Source of the DNA: Hyperoodon ampullatus
Taxonomy: Eukaryota > Chordata > Mammalia > Artiodactyla > Ziphiidae
Assembly: GCA_949752795.1 (NCBI GenBank)
Contig: OX457057.1
Location: forward strand, 6,190,632 to 6,254,631
Direction of reading: 5' to 3'
Length of the DNA: 64,000 bases
The notes beneath the pieces were generated by a model that did not search any database, was not told the origin of the DNA, and worked only from the letters and a program-made list of their open reading frames with translations. The position numbers and the translations under genes were made by a program. This document shows positions 1 to 12,546 of the stretch, piece by piece; position 1 is the first letter of the stretch; every line of letters starts with the position of its first letter.

Positions 1-1390
1 AGTCTGTTCTCTACGTACTTAGACCTTTTAAACAAATGTATGCATTTCCCTGAATAACAGGCATCATTCATTAATGCTTGACAGGAAGAAGTTCTTTGTT
101 ACCTTGAGAAAGATGTTGGGGCGTGAGCAATGACCCCCTGCCTGGGGGAGATGGGGAAGGCTGGCTGCCCCGCTGTCTGGGGCAGCACAGGAAGGATGTG
201 TCGCTGTCCTGGGTCATCAGTAATTGGTGAGTGTCATGGGTAAAGAGTTTTATGGTACGTAATAGTTTTCTGTAAATGAAAAGTGCTCCTCCTCACTGGG
301 CAATTTAGATATATCTGAGTTAATCCAGGAAAGTCTTATTCATATGAACTACGACACGTATGAGTCAAGGGCTAAGTGGCACCCAGAGACTTAACAAGGC
401 TCTGTTATCCTTTCAGTCCTGGGACAGCCACCCCCAGGGCTGTGTTGAAGTTGGTCATGCTCTGTGTTGGCCATTTCTGGATGAAGCTTTTAGGGTCACT
501 GGTGGTAGGACAGGGGAGGGCGGGGGACTTCCATAGGCTTTTCTCCTCCCAGATTTAACCACATTTATCAGCTACATGTCAAGTACAGCCAGAAGGCTTT
601 ATGAACATCTTGTTTACTCGTTGGGTTTCCATGAGGAACCAGCTTCCTGAGAAGTGATCATTACAATAATCACAACAACAACTACGATGACGACATTTTT
701 CCTCTAAGTGATGCCCCCAGTTAGGTCTTCTGCAATTTTCCACAAGGTGACTAGTAAGGGAGAAGAAAACCTTTCTCCTGCTTTTAAATCAGCACCAAGC
801 TGATCTCTGGAGTCTGCATATGTTCATGAATTTAAGCATGTATTTTCTAGCCTTTTCCCTGAAAGGCTCAGAGCTGCAAAAAATGTTATCTTGTGATAAC
901 ACGGTAGAACATAAATTGTTCAAGGTTAAACCTCATGGGCGAATGATTCTCTGTTGGTCCCAGGGGCAACAGATGCTGCTAGGCGTCCCCAAGAGACTTA
1001 CACAGGCAGTGTCTTTGCTGATTTGAAGTTTGCTGATACTTAGAGCACCTTGCATTTATAGAGCAACTTCACATTTCAACACAGGGCCACCACACCGTGG
1101 GATATTTGTGTCAGGGGAAGAAAATAACTTTCGCCATTTTATTGTGGATGAAATGACTCCCAGCCATTTTTTTCCTGGGGAGAATTAGGCAGATTGCACC
1201 AAGTCTCTGAGTAGAGAACAGAAAATGAATGTGTGTTAATATAATGTGGCGTAAGCTGTTTATTTATTTCACTGCCTGCATTAATGGTACAAATGAATCA
1301 TAAATACTATCGAGATATGTGTAGGTTTTTAAACATTAACCTAGAATCTGAAAGTGAGAATAACCAGGAGTTTAGGATAAACTTATAGGG
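1..1390. other. Unassigned intergenic DNA
   Basis: No convincing gene, tRNA-like head, TSD-flanked insertion or recognisable repeat family was seen here. Short open frames are scattered and show no similarity that I recognise. Confidence 0.5.
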
Positions 1391-1407
1391 TAAGAGGTTC
1401 TATTTTA

Positions 1408-2283
1408 TTTTATTTTATTTTTACATAAAAAATGAAAATTTTATTAGTTGCAAAATACTTTTAAAAGTTAATTACAGGGCTTCCCTGGTGGTGCAGTGGT
1501 TAAGAATCTGCCTGCCAATGCAGGGGACACAGGTTCGAGCCCTGGTCTGGGAGGATCCCATATGCCGCGGAGCAACTAAGCCCGTGGGCCACAACTACTG
1601 AGCCTGCGCTCTAGAGCCTTCGAGCCACAGCTACTGAAGCCTGCAAGCCTAGAGCCCATGCTCTGCAACAAGAGAAGCCACCGCAATAAGAGAAGTCACC
1701 GCAATGAGAAGCCCGTGCACTGCAACAAAGAGTGGCCCCCGATCGCTGCAACGAGAGGAAGTTCGTGCACAGCAACGAAGACCCAATGCAGCCAAAAATA
1801 AATAAATTTATTAAATTTATTTTTTTTAAAAAGTTAATTACATATGTTTACATATTCAAGAGATAATACTATGTGAAACAAATCAAAGGGTAAGGGAAGT
1901 AAGCCAAGGTGGCCAGTTGAGTGTTGCTCACCACCCCTGGATTCCAGGAAGAAGCAAGGAGGAAATTGAACATTGGTTTCTGGCAGATTTGGAACATGAT
2001 CTCATTAGAAATGTGAAATGTGTTTCTTTTTTTTTTTTTACCATCTTTATTGGTGAATAATTGCTTTCCAATAGTGTTAGTTTCTGCTTTATAACAAAGT
2101 GAATCAGCTATACATATACATATATCCCCATATCTCTTCCCTCTTGCGTCTCCCTCCCTCCCACCCTCCCTATCCCACCCCTCTAGGTGGTCACAAAGCA
2201 CCAAGCTGATCTCCCTGTGCCATGCAGCTGCTTCCCACTAGCTATCGGTTTTACATCTGGTAGTGTATATATGTCCATGCCAC
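1408..2283 (-). mobile_element. 5'-truncated L1 3' end with transduced flank
   Basis: Read on the minus strand this is a short L1 3' UTR (2,283 down to about 2,041), then an A-run (T-run at 2,027-2,039), then about 250 bases of non-L1 DNA, an AATAAA (TTTATT at 1,440-1,445) and a second A-rich tail of TAAAA units (about 1,408-1,421). The whole block lies between exact 17-bp copies of taagaggttctatttta at 1,391-1,407 and 2,284-2,300, as expected for target-primed reverse transcription. This is the architecture of an L1-mediated 3' transduction, in which transcription ran past the weak L1 poly(A) site. A separate SINE sits inside the transduced part with its own TSD. The transduction reading is inference; the L1 part and the flanking repeats are seen directly. 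Confidence 0.7.
1477..1828 (+). repeat. CHR-type SINE, long form
   Basis: A tRNA-Glu-derived head starts gggcttccctggtggtgcag and has a B-box-like ggttcgagccctgg. A body rich in 'cacaactactgag'-like units follows, ending in AATAAAT-rich sequence. The TSD aaaagttaattaca lies at 1,463-1,476 and 1,829-1,842. It is inserted inside the transduced part of the surrounding L1 insertion. Confidence 0.9.
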
Positions 2284-2300
2284 TAAGAGGTTCTATTTTA

Positions 2301-3394
2301 AATGTGTATAAATGTCACTGAGTCCTCTGTTTAGGTGGGTCTCTATTGTTAAAAGGATAGGAGGAAAATAGTATGCTAATAAAAACATAGATCCCATGTT
2401 TCAAGAGAAGTTCTCTGTCAAGATAGATTTTCATCCTTTCATTTTATCCTTCCTTCATTTATAATCAGGTCTTTGCTGGTAGTCTGAATGTCTCAACCCT
2501 GATAGACACACACACAGAAGCAAATACCTACAAGAACAAAGAAAACTGAATTAAATATGCCTTATTCCCTGGTCATAATGAAATTCTCAGATCCTCACCC
2601 ATTATGATAATGGGACATTCCTATCAAAATAAGGATCCATAACTTTCACTAGATCCACTATTTTGAAGATTTGCACCAAAATACATGTTTAAAAGTATCT
2701 ACTTGCATCAGACACTTCTGGCCCCCACTTCAAATCCTCTTTTCCTCCCCTCTTACTCTAGTTAGTTCTGAGCAGACTTCTATCCACTTTGCCCAGGGCA
2801 GGGGGTAGGGGTCGGGGGGAGGACCACACTTGTCTCAAGCCCAGGTGGGACCCCTCTGGTAACAGGTGTTGCAGGGGGACCAGTCACCATTGACTCCTGC
2901 CCAGCCCAGAGGTGTAGGGAGATAGAGCCTGGGGTCTACCCTTAACCAATGGTGGACAGGAGCTGGTGGATATATTCTTCCCCCATCTTCCCTCGGGAGG
3001 CCAGTCCTGAGAGTGGTTTCATAAGGCTCCTGAGAGGGTCCCACCAAGTGGAACCACCTGGACAACTCAGTAAAGCTTCCTTGAACTGGCTTTCCTCCCT
3101 TTTGTGTCTGCCTCTCTGACCCTCACTTCTGCTTCCTGGGCTTACACTCTCAGGTAAACTACCTTCACACAAGCCTTTCTCAGAACCCAGCTTAAGAGCG
3201 ACTTGAGTTTATTTCAAGAAAAATCCCCCATTTAATTACTACTTCTATCTACATTTAAATTTCCTACCCTCAGAAATTAAATGTTAATATTTCATGACAG
3301 TTTTATCATTGAAGCTTTACTGTCTCATAATGACACCTGCTGGAATTGTGTTGGTGATGATTAAATGGTGTGTCTACCTATGAACCTTAGGGGC
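2301..3394. other. Unassigned intergenic DNA, LTR-like stretch
   Basis: The part at about 2,830-3,175 is GC-richer and bears a 'cagtaaagcttccttgaac' stretch reminiscent of an LTR poly(A)/R region, but no termini or TSD could be defined. The rest is AT-rich and unassigned. Confidence 0.25.
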
Positions 3395-3517
3395 AGGGTA
3401 GGACAGTGGAAGGGAAATGGACTTTGAGTTTCCAGTCAAGCCCCACCTCTTGCTAAATGTGTGTCCTTGGGCAAATCACTTAACCTCTCTGAGCCTCATT
3501 TGTGAAATGACATTACC
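3395..3517 (+). repeat. MIR (ancient SINE) fragment
   Basis: The MIR core and tail are recognisable: 'gtgtccttgggcaaatcact' followed by 'taacctctctgagcctcat' and 'tgtgaaatg'. Divergence is as expected for an ancient mammalian MIR copy. Confidence 0.75.
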
Positions 3518-3529
3518 AAACAACTAGAA

Positions 3530-5100
3530 ATGAATGACAAATAAAAAATGAAAAGACCTTTCACCTAGAAATTTTAAAACTTCTGATATCTCAAGTCGAC
3601 GAAGAAATGTAAAATGAAATTGCAGAATGCCTTGAAATAACAATGGTGAAAACATATCAAAATATCTATGATAGAGAGCTAAAACTGTAACATTTAAAAC
3701 CTGTATCAGTAAAAATAAAAAGATGAAAATGAATGAGTTAAACACCCAACACAGAATAGAAGACAGACATATAAGAGAGGACAAAAGTTTATCTTTTGAA
3801 AATTCAAAGAAAATTGACAGCCCTCTGGAAAGCTTGCAAATTCCTAGAAAAAAATATAACTTGTCAAAACTGATTGGGGAAGAAATAGAAAACCCAACCT
3901 TCCCTAAATTAGTTTATAGCACACTTGCTATGAGAATATTATCATGTTTTTTTCCCAGGACTGGACATGTTAATTATAAAGGTCATTTGGAAGAATAAAC
4001 AAGCAAAATAGCCAGGAAAATCTGCCCCCCGTCCCCCAAAAGAAGTACAATGATGAAGGGTTTGCTAGCACAAGCAGATATGAAAACACATTCTAAATCT
4101 TCTATAATTAAAACATTGTGGTATCACTGCATATATAGACAGACAAACCAATAGAAAATCCAGAAATAAACCCAACTGAGTATAGAAATTTTATATGATT
4201 AAGGTGACATCACAAATCAGTAGAAAAATTTAAGTATGTGATATTGAGATATCCAGAAGGCATATGAAAAAATATTAAATTGAGCCCATTCTTATACCAT
4301 ATGCCAGAATATATTCCAAATGGATCACAGATTTAGATGCAAAATGAAGAAAACGGGCTTCCCTGGTGGTGCAGTGGTTGAGAGTCTGCCTGCCGATGCA
4401 GGGGACACGGGTTCGTGCCTAGGCCGCTGAGCCTGCGCGTCCGGAAGCTGTGCTCCGCAACGGGAGCGGCCACAACAGTGAGAGGCCTGTGTACCGCAAA
4501 AAAAAAGAAGAAGAAAGCATGGGGAAATTCTTTCATAAGCTTGGAGTTATAACCAAGAAACTTTCCTTACTATGACAGAAATCCCAGAAGCAGTAAGGAA
4601 AAGGACTGACTAATGTGTTTACATAAAAATATAAAATTTGCATAGCCCAGCGCACCATAAAGTAAGTAAAAACACAAACAACAAAGTGGGGAAAACATTT
4701 ACAATTTTTACTGCATAAAAGAAGATTAATATATTAGGTTAAACCATCTGAAATTGCTGGTATTAGACCATTTTTGACCTAACAAAATAGCAATTTCATA
4801 TGGTTCAACTTAATAACTAATATATAAAGAATTTCTAAAAAAAATAAAATGGGCAATACCTCCATAGAATAATAAACCAGAGATATGAATGCACAATTTG
4901 ATAAATAAAAAAATGCAAATGACTTTTAGCCATATGAGAAGGTGCTAAAGCACATCAAAAGAATCTATCCCAAAGATACACTGCAAAAATGCCCAAAAGA
5001 TATGTGCAAAGGCAATTTAGTTCAGCTCTATGTGTGATAGCAGAAGACTGGAAACAACCCAAATCTCTTGATATTGAAAGAATAAGTTCTCCAACTTTTA
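3530..5100 (+). repeat. Old L1 fragment (ORF2 3' part), sense
   Basis: Degenerate L1 ORF2 sequence is recognisable, including the region around 'aaaacattgtggtatcactg' (3' half of ORF2) and, near 4,925-5,090, the block corresponding to the ORF2 C-terminus. There are many frame breaks. It is interrupted by a SINE at about 4,355-4,515. Confidence 0.65.
4355..4515 (+). repeat. CHR-type SINE, short form, internally deleted
   Basis: Starts gggcttccctggtggtgcag and ends 'gtgtaccgcaaaaaaaaa'. Compared with its neighbours it lacks the central part (the 'ccggtccgggaagatcccac...gagccatgg' section, roughly 50-60 bases) between 'gttcgtgcc' and 'gccgctgagcctgcg'. An imperfect TSD (gaagaaaac / gaagaaagc) flanks it. 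Confidence 0.85.
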
Positions 5101-5163
5101 TTTTCCGGGATTATCTTGGATATTCTTGCATTTCTATATACATTTTTGAAACTGTTTTTCAAT

Positions 5164-5187
5164 ACACACACACACACACACACACAC
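5164..5187. repeat. (CA)n microsatellite
   Basis: Uninterrupted AC dinucleotide run at the boundary between a sense and an antisense old L1 fragment. Confidence 0.95.
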
Positions 5188-5189
5188 GA

Positions 5190-7735
5190 GTCCTGCTGAG
5201 ATCTGTGTTGGGATTACATTGAATCTGCAGGTCAGTCTGGCAGAATTGACATCTTTATTGCATACTTAATCCGTGAAACATTTAGTTAGATCTTTTAAAA
5301 TTAATCTCAATAGTGTTTTATAGTTTTCTGTGTAGAGATCACGAACACCTTTTGTTAGAGATATTCTGTGCTTTTGATGTTCTTGGAAACAATTATCAGT
5401 ATATTTAAAATTCTTTTCTACCCAACCAATCATGAGGTCTGTGAATATGATATTCTATTTCCTGCTTTTGAATCTTCATATCTTTTTGTTTTTGATTTAC
5501 TGAACTGGCTAGGGCCTACAATATTTGCTATAAGCTTTTTTACATATCATTTATAATATTAAATATGTTTCCTCCTATTACTAATTTGCTGAAAATGTTC
5601 ATTATGAATGGTTATTAAATTTTATCAAATGATTTTTCTGCATATATTGAGACGATCGTATAAGTTTTCTTATTCTGATAAGGTAGTAAACCTGAATAGC
5701 AAGCTAACCCTGTAATTCTGAAATAAGCCCAATCTGATCATGATATACTAATCTTTATATGTAATCACTGAAATTGGTTTTAGTTTAGGATCGTCACCTG
5801 GCATTTTATAAAAAATAGTCACAAGAGAGATTTTTCTTTCTTTTAACACCTTTGTCAAGTTTCAGCACTGAGTTTATGTTGACCTCACAGTGAGTTGGGA
5901 AATGTTCCTTCTGTTTCTGTTGGTGTTTTATCTTCCCTAAATATTCAAAAGAATTCACTGATAAGCCATCTGGGCCTGGAGTTTTTTGTGGAAAGATTTA
6001 AGATTATGGACCCTATTTCTTTAATAGCCATAGGACTAAATATATTTAAGGTATGTTGCATTTTTCTAGGAATTTTTATCTTAATTTTCAAGTTTATTGG
6101 CATAAAGTTATATATTTGATTCATCTTTTTAACTTCTGTAGGAACTGCAGTGATGTTCTGTGCTTCCTTTCTGACGTTGGTTACTTTCTCTCTTTTTTCC
6201 CCATAACTCTTCCCAGGTTCATCTTTTCAAAGAATCAGGTTGAGCTTTGCAGATACTTTCATTTTCTAGTTCCTTCATGTTTTTGCCCTTGTATTTATTA
6301 TTTCTGTCCTTTTACTTTCTTTGGGCTCAATTTTCCATTCTTTTTCTAATTGTTTTAGTTGAATATTCAGCTCATTGATTTCCAGCCTGTCTTCTTTATG
6401 TTTCACATGAGTGGAGGACCTCTTTGGCATCTCAGAAGTTTGGATAGATGGAATTTCCATTTTCATTCAGTTCAAAATATTTTCTGTTTTGCTTCTAAAA
6501 AGTTTTCTTCTTTGACTCTATTTAGAAGCATATTATTTAATTTCCAACTTTTGGGAGGAATTTTCTATTTATCTTTTGCTATTAATTTCTAGCTTAATTC
6601 CACTATTTGCAGAGAACATCCTCTGTACAATTGAATTCTCTGAAATGAGTTGACTTGGCTTAAGGTCCAGCATTTGGTCCATTTTTGTCAGTGCTCCATG
6701 TGCACTTAAAAGGGACGTGGATTCTGCAGTGGGAAACAGTCCTAAAAATACCAATTAAATCAAATGTGTTAATTATGTTAATAAAATCTTCTATATCCCT
6801 AATGATTGTTTTATCTTCTTGTCTATTAGTTATTGAGACAGGTATGTTAAAATCTCCCACTGTAAAAGTGGTTTATTTATTTCTCCTTGTAATTCTGTCA
6901 ATTTTTGCCCTATTTTGAGACTGTGGTATTACGCATTTTAGATATAGCATTCTTTTATCTTCCTGACAGAATGACCTTTTTTTCATTATGAGATGTTCCT
7001 CTGTATCTGTAACAATTCTCCTTGACATAAAGTCTACCCTGCCTATTATTAAGATTGGGATATCAGCTTTCTTTGGTTCGTTTTTTTCATGGTATATGTT
7101 TTTCCATCCATTTTACTTTCAATTTTTCTATAACATTATATGCAAGGTGTGTCTCTTGTTAGCAGCATATAGTTGAGTTTTTTCATCCAGTATGGTAATC
7201 TTTTTTTTTTTTTTTTTTTTTTTTGCAGTACGCAGGCCTCTCACTGTTGTGGCCTCTCCCGTTGCAAAGCACAGGCTCTGGACGCGCAGGCTCAGCGGCC
7301 ATGGCTCACGGGCCCAGCCGCTCCGCGACATGTAGGATCTTCCCGGACCAGGGCACGAACTTGTGTCCCCTGCATCGGCAGGCAGACTCTCAACCACTGC
7401 GCCAACCGGGAAGCCCTGATAATCTTTTAATTAATGATATTTTCTTAATTGGTATATCCAGTGTCTTTACATTTGACTTGGTTACTAATATAGTTGGGCT
7501 TATTTTTTCCCCCTTTTGTTTCCTTCTTTTGGATTAGATATTTTTTATTATTTCATTTCCTTCCCCAATGGGGTTGGTTATACATTCTTTTACTGTTTTT
7601 TTGTTGTTGTTGTTGGTTACCCCAGTGATTACATCCTGTGACCTTGATTTATTAAAGTCTAGTATAAATTATAACTTTATCCCTCCTCAGATAGTGCAAG
7701 GGGAAAGACTGTCCCCCCTACCCTCCTGGGTTTTG
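5190..7735 (-). repeat. Old L1 fragment, antisense (endonuclease and RT parts of ORF2)
   Basis: On the minus strand a degenerate L1 ORF2 is readable. An endonuclease-like 'MGDFNIPVS' patch lies at about 6,830-6,860, and the RT-domain counterpart of 'gattacattgaatctgcagg' lies near 5,210. There are many stops and frameshifts. A younger SINE interrupts it at 7,201-7,416. The right-hand boundary is approximate. Confidence 0.65.
7201..7416 (-). repeat. CHR-type SINE, short form
   Basis: Antisense copy: T-run, then 'gcagtacgcaggcctctcac', ending 'gggaagccc'. Flanked by a short TSD-like taatctttt. Inserted in the antisense old L1. Confidence 0.9.
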
Positions 7736-7838
7736 TAACTGAGTCTATGAAATAAAATGACAACAGGAGAAAAGGTATATACATTTATTGATTTTTAATA
7801 TTACCTAATATGATTAGGTATACTCATGTACTAATTTT

Positions 7839-8050
7839 TTTTTTTTTTTTTTTTTTTTGCTATACGCGGGCCTCTCACTGTTGTGGCCTCTCCCGTTGCG
7901 AAGCACAGGCTCCGGATGCGCAGGCTCAGCGGCCATGGCTCACGGGCCCAGCCGCTCCATGGCATGTGGGATCTTCCCAGACCGGGGCACGAACCCGTGT
8001 TCCCTGCATCGGCAGGCGGACTCTCAACCACTGTGCCACCAGGGAAGCCC
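7839..8050 (-). repeat. CHR-type SINE, short form
   Basis: Antisense copy with a perfect 15-bp TSD, tcatgtactaatttt, at 7,824-7,838 and 8,051-8,065. The A-tail (T-run) is over 20 bases, suggesting a relatively recent insertion. Confidence 0.92.
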
Positions 8051-8380
8051 TCATGTACTAATTTTAATTAACAATTAATTTTATATTAATTCAATACAGT
8101 AAATTAATGTCATACCCAAACTGAGGTGAGATTTGAGAGCTTACATACCATCTGAATAGGGGAAAGGGAGGGGGGAGGTAGGCCTCTCAGGGGTGAATGA
8201 CTGTTTTTCAGGAAAGATGATGGGGCCCTTAGAAGAACAGATGGGAGGAAGGATAGTTGGTGACAAACTTTGTCTGGGTGTGGTGTCAATTTCTAGCTTC
8301 CTCTCCTGTGATAAGAGTCCATCTTCCTGGTTCATGAAACTCCCGGGGAGGGAAAGGGGGTTTAAGACAATTGAGCTCCT

Positions 8381-9117
8381 GGGCTTCCCTGGTGGCTCAG
8401 TGGTTAAGAATCCACCTGTCAGTGCAGGGGACACGGGTTCGAGCCCTGGTCTGGGAAGATCTCACATGCCACAGAACATGTAAGCCCATGTGCCACAACT
8501 ACTGAAACCCATGCACCTAAAGCCCATGCTCCGCAACAAGAGAAGCCACCGCAATGAGAAGCCCGCACACCACAACGAAGAGTAGCCCCCTGCTAGCTGC
8601 AACTAGAGAAAGCCTGTGCACAGCAACGAAGACCCAACGCAGCCAAAAATAAGTAAATAAATAAATAAATAAATTAATTAATTAAAATAAAAAGTAGAGT
8701 AGGGACTTCCTGGTTGTCCAGTGGTTAAGATTCTGCGCTCCCAATGCAGGGTGTCTAGGTTCAATCCCTGGTTAGGGAATTAGATCCTGCACGCCTGCCA
8801 CAACTGAAGATCCTGCACCCAATGAAGATCCAGTATGCCGCAACTAAGACCCAGCGCAGGGGCTTCCCTGGTGACGCAGTGGTTGAGAGTCTGCCTGCCG
8901 ATGCAGGGGACACGGGTTCGTGCCCCGGTCCGGGAAGATCCCACATGCTGCTGAGCGGCTGGGCCCGTGAGCCATGGCTGCTGAGCCTGCGCATCTGGAG
9001 CCTGTGCTCCACAACGGGAGAGGCCACAACAGTGACAGGCCCACGTACCGCAAAAAAAAAAAAAAGACCCAGCGCAGCCAAATAAATAAGTAAATAAATA
9101 AATATTGTTTTTAAAAA
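8381..9117 (+). repeat. Composite of three nested CHR-type SINEs
   Basis: A long-form SINE starts at 8,381. A second SINE of another subfamily (start about 8,702, 'gggacttcctggttgtccag') lies in or just after its A-rich tail. A third, short-form SINE (8,860-9,064) splits the second and is flanked by agacccagcgcag at 8,847-8,859 and 9,065-9,077. The outer TSD aagacaattgagctcct (8,364-8,380) reappears after the whole block with one mismatch (9,118-9,134), so the second and third copies entered the tail of the first. Confidence 0.88.
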
Positions 9118-9134
9118 AAGACAATTGAGTTCCT

Positions 9135-10676
9135 TTCAGACGTCTGTCTTTAGACAGATAAGGGGAGTTCAGAAAAGACCTCTCCATGTTATTTACTGTT
9201 TTTAAAATGCTTTCAGCTCAAAATAATCAAGATACCAAAGTGGCATATTTGGGGGTGGCATGTCCTGGACTCCTTAACTAAATGATGTACAAGATGGAAT
9301 TTAACAGAAATTATTATTTTGCATCTAATTTCTTATTCTGAGTTTCTGGAAGGCAGGAGATGGGAGAGATGCTGTGCTGAGGAACCTTCATTTTCTCTTA
9401 CGATGCTCATTTGTTTGGAGGATCTGTTACTTCATGGTGCCCCAGAGCTGTCCTCTCCTGTGTCCACGTGTCTCCCCAGATGTCTCCTGCTGTCCCAGGG
9501 GAGCCTGTCCCCATGTGGCTCCGTTACATCTATCCACGCAGGCCTGGCATCTTAGCCACGTTACATCTGGCAAATTTCATCAGAAGTGTCGTTTTATTTG
9601 GAATTTTTATAAACTTGTTTTGTTCACAGCTTCCGACTCACCATGTATTCCATCCTCCTCCACAGGACAAATGGAAATGAAGCCTTTTATGAAGTTTCCC
9701 TTTTTTAAAACTGGAAACTTGGCAGCAAATGTGGCTTAGGAGTGAGTCGGAAAGTCTGTCAGGCTGGCAATGTGACCCTTTGGAAGATGAAGGACATTTA
9801 CGAGTTTGTTTATAGAAAACGTCAGGGTCAGGGGTGCGTTTACTTGACTCTGCATTGGAATTCTGACCCTTTGATGAGATAAAATCTCATCACAGACCAT
9901 TCTCACTGGTTTTCCTGCAAGGAACAGCACTCAGATGGGAAGGTGTGAAGCTCCATGAGACAAGCCAGCAATCCGGGGGCAAGTGAATGGAATCTCATCA
10001 TGATTTGGTTACCTTCCTTTCCTCATAACACTTTACCTCCAAAGCAAATGTTCCCCCAAATGGTCCCTTTCCAGAAAGATCCAGGAATATTGGAAGATCA
10101 CAATATTCCTAGGGAGTTTGGGGACAGCTGACAAAGTAGGTAGGATGGATTTGACTCATCTAAGTCCCACACGGTGAAACTGGAGAGACAGGGACCGTAA
10201 AAGTTGGCCAGAGTGCAGCAAGGATGGAGGGAAAACCCTTTCCTTACTTAGAGCTGGTTTCTTGGAGCCAGAGCAAAAGAGTAAGGGCATTACACGAGTT
10301 CAAGCCTGGCTCGTTTGCTCAGTCTATGTCAGGCACAGTTCTGGATCTGGGGACATAGAGGTGCTCGTGGTCCCCTTCTTAAGTTCAAGGGGATCCTGGC
10401 TCAGGAAGACGGACAGGGCATGGGAGACCAGCTCTGTGGGGCTGAATAACTGGGCAGAGGGTGGGACCGAAGAGAGGTTCTAAGGGTGAAGGCTGAGCTG
10501 AGCAGGGGAAGGGCTCCAGGGAGGGGAGAGAGGGCACCTCCAGGGAGGGGAGAGAGGGCACCTACAAAGACCTACAAACATCAGTAGTGACCATGGCGGG
10601 GAGGGGCGGTTCTCAAACTGTGTCAGGTGATGCCACCATTTTAAATGTCTATACTTTACAAAGAGGCAAGAATATC
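9135..10676. other. Unassigned intergenic DNA with a small tandem duplication
   Basis: No gene or recognisable repeat. A 24-bp unit (ctccagggaggggagagagg plus gcac) is present twice in tandem at 10,514-10,537 and 10,538-10,561. Confidence 0.5.
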
Positions 10677-10690
10677 TATAATGCCACTTT

Positions 10691-11038
10691 AAAATTTTGT
10701 TTTTATTTTTATTTTTTGGCTGCGTTGGGTCTTCGTTGCTGTGCGAGGGCTTTCTTTAGTTGCAGTGAGCAGGGCTACTGTTCATTGCGGTGCGCGGGCT
10801 ACTCACTGCGGCGGCTTCTCTTGCTGCAGAGCATGGGCTCTAGGCGTGCAGGCTTCCATAGTTGCAGCACGTGGGCTCAGTAGTTGCGGCTTGCGGGCTC
10901 TAGAGCCCAGGCTCAGTAGCTGTGGCGCATGGGCTTAGTTGCTCCGCAGCATGTGGGATCTTCTCAGACCAGGGATCGAACCCCTGTCCCCTGCACTGGC
11001 AGGCGGATTCTTAACCACTGCGCCACCAGGGAAATCCC
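10691..11038 (-). repeat. CHR-type SINE, long form
   Basis: Antisense: A/T-rich end, then 'ggctgcgttgggtcttcgtt', ending 'caccagggaaatccc'. Target copies tataatgccactt (left) and tatgatgccactt (right) at about 10,677-10,690 and 11,039-11,052 flank it. Confidence 0.9.
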
Positions 11039-11403
11039 TATGATGCCACTTCCTGAATGGCTGACGGAGTTCAGAGGTGAGGTGTCCTCCCAAGTATGGT
11101 CAGGCATAGTCTCTGATGGTCACAGGCCATGCTGCTCTCAGGGAGCTGAGACTGACGGGCATTCTGGCCAGGCTGGAAGCAGGAATGGTCTCCTGCTCGC
11201 CTTCTTCACTCACATACCCTGGGCATCCACCCGGCCTGGTCTGGGTTCTGGAACTTTCCTCATAACAACAGCTGGTGGGGTTAGTTTTCTGAATGGGGTG
11301 GGGTGGGGCCGTGCTACAATCTCTCCAGCAGAGGCAGTCCAGGGCTCAGCAGGGCCAGCAGGAGACAAAGGGCAGGACGCACTTGGACTTCATTTCCTTC
11401 ACT

Positions 11404-11604
11404 TTTTTTTTTGCGGTACGCGGGCCTCTCACTGTTGTGGCCTCTCCCGTTGCGGAGCACAGGCTCCGGACGCGCAGGCTCAGCGGCCATGGCTCACGGG
11501 CCCAGCTGCTCCACGGCATGTGGGATCTTCCCGGTCCGGGGCACGAACCCGCATCCCCTGCATCGGCAGGCGGACTTTCAACCACTGTGCCACCAGGGAA
11601 GCCC
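11404..11604 (-). repeat. CHR-type SINE, short form
   Basis: Antisense, with a tccttcac target copy on both sides. The sequence is nearly identical to other short-form copies in this window. A long open frame runs through it only because this SINE happens to lack stops in several frames. Confidence 0.9.
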
Positions 11605-12528
11605 TCCTTCACGTTTTTTACCTCATAGAGCAAGACAGTGTGATTTTTCAAGTCCTTTGGACTTTAGCTTGCAAGGGAAATTACCCTTGCACTTCAATGA
11701 CTCCCCAGAAATGTGACAATGGGAAAGGGGTTGGTATTCAGATGTGGAGCCTCTCTATTTTGCTGGCTTGGACCTTTATGTTGCCATTTCATCTCATGCA
11801 GGCGTTCTGATCAGCCATATTGAAGACATTGCTGGAAATAATTAAGATGGAGAGATAGAAGAAGATGTGTTTTCTCAGCCAAGGATTCAAAGTGCTCTTG
11901 GCATTAGCTTCAAATACTCTTTTTACCCATTTCAGCGTCTGCAGAGGCCAAATTGACCAGAGTAGATCTTAGGACTCTAGCAGTCCTGAGGCCCCCCCAA
12001 CAAGAGCAAAGAATGGTATTTGGGTGTGGGGAGTGGTGTCGTAGGACAGCCCTGTGGGCCAAGGAGCGAGTTCTCTGATGAGTACATTTGGAGAAGGAAC
12101 AGACATGCTCAGCTGAGCCCCGCTTTCTCTGGAGTGATGTGTAACAAATAGCTGATTATTCACATAGTGATCAAAAACTACCAACATGGCGGAAAGCAAG
12201 TTCTCCTAAATGTCTTCATGACTTGAAGTGTGGTAGAGCTCTGACTCTCTCTTCCCCCTAATGCCCTTTCAGATTTGAAATGAACACTGTGAGCTGGCTA
12301 ACGGTGGGGACTCAGTACCTACTTACTGATTGAGTCACAAGGAGATCTCTGAACCTTCCAAGAAATGTATCCTAACCGTCCAGATTAATGAGATGGTTCC
12401 AAGAGTAGTTGTTCTCATTGGTTATTGATGACTAGATTGATGACAGCCCGGAAGGAGGTCTCTAGTGACATAACGCAGGACTCAGACATCTAAGGTCCCT
12501 TTAACCCCTCCAAAAAATGTATTCTCTT
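11605..12528. other. Unassigned intergenic DNA
   Basis: Nothing recognisable was seen between the two flanking SINEs. Confidence 0.5.
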
Positions 12529-12546
12529 AAAAGTGTGTTATGTTAG

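Noticed and set aside
3530..7735. Sense then antisense L1 blocks read as one twin-primed, 5'-inverted L1
   Set aside because: In twin priming the inverted 5' part lies on the 5' side of the 3' part. Here the order is opposite and the covered ORF2 regions overlap, so two separate insertions are more likely.
10929..11810. 293-codon + strand open frame
   Set aside because: It runs through two SINE copies and unrelated DNA; the protein is SINE translation, not a gene.
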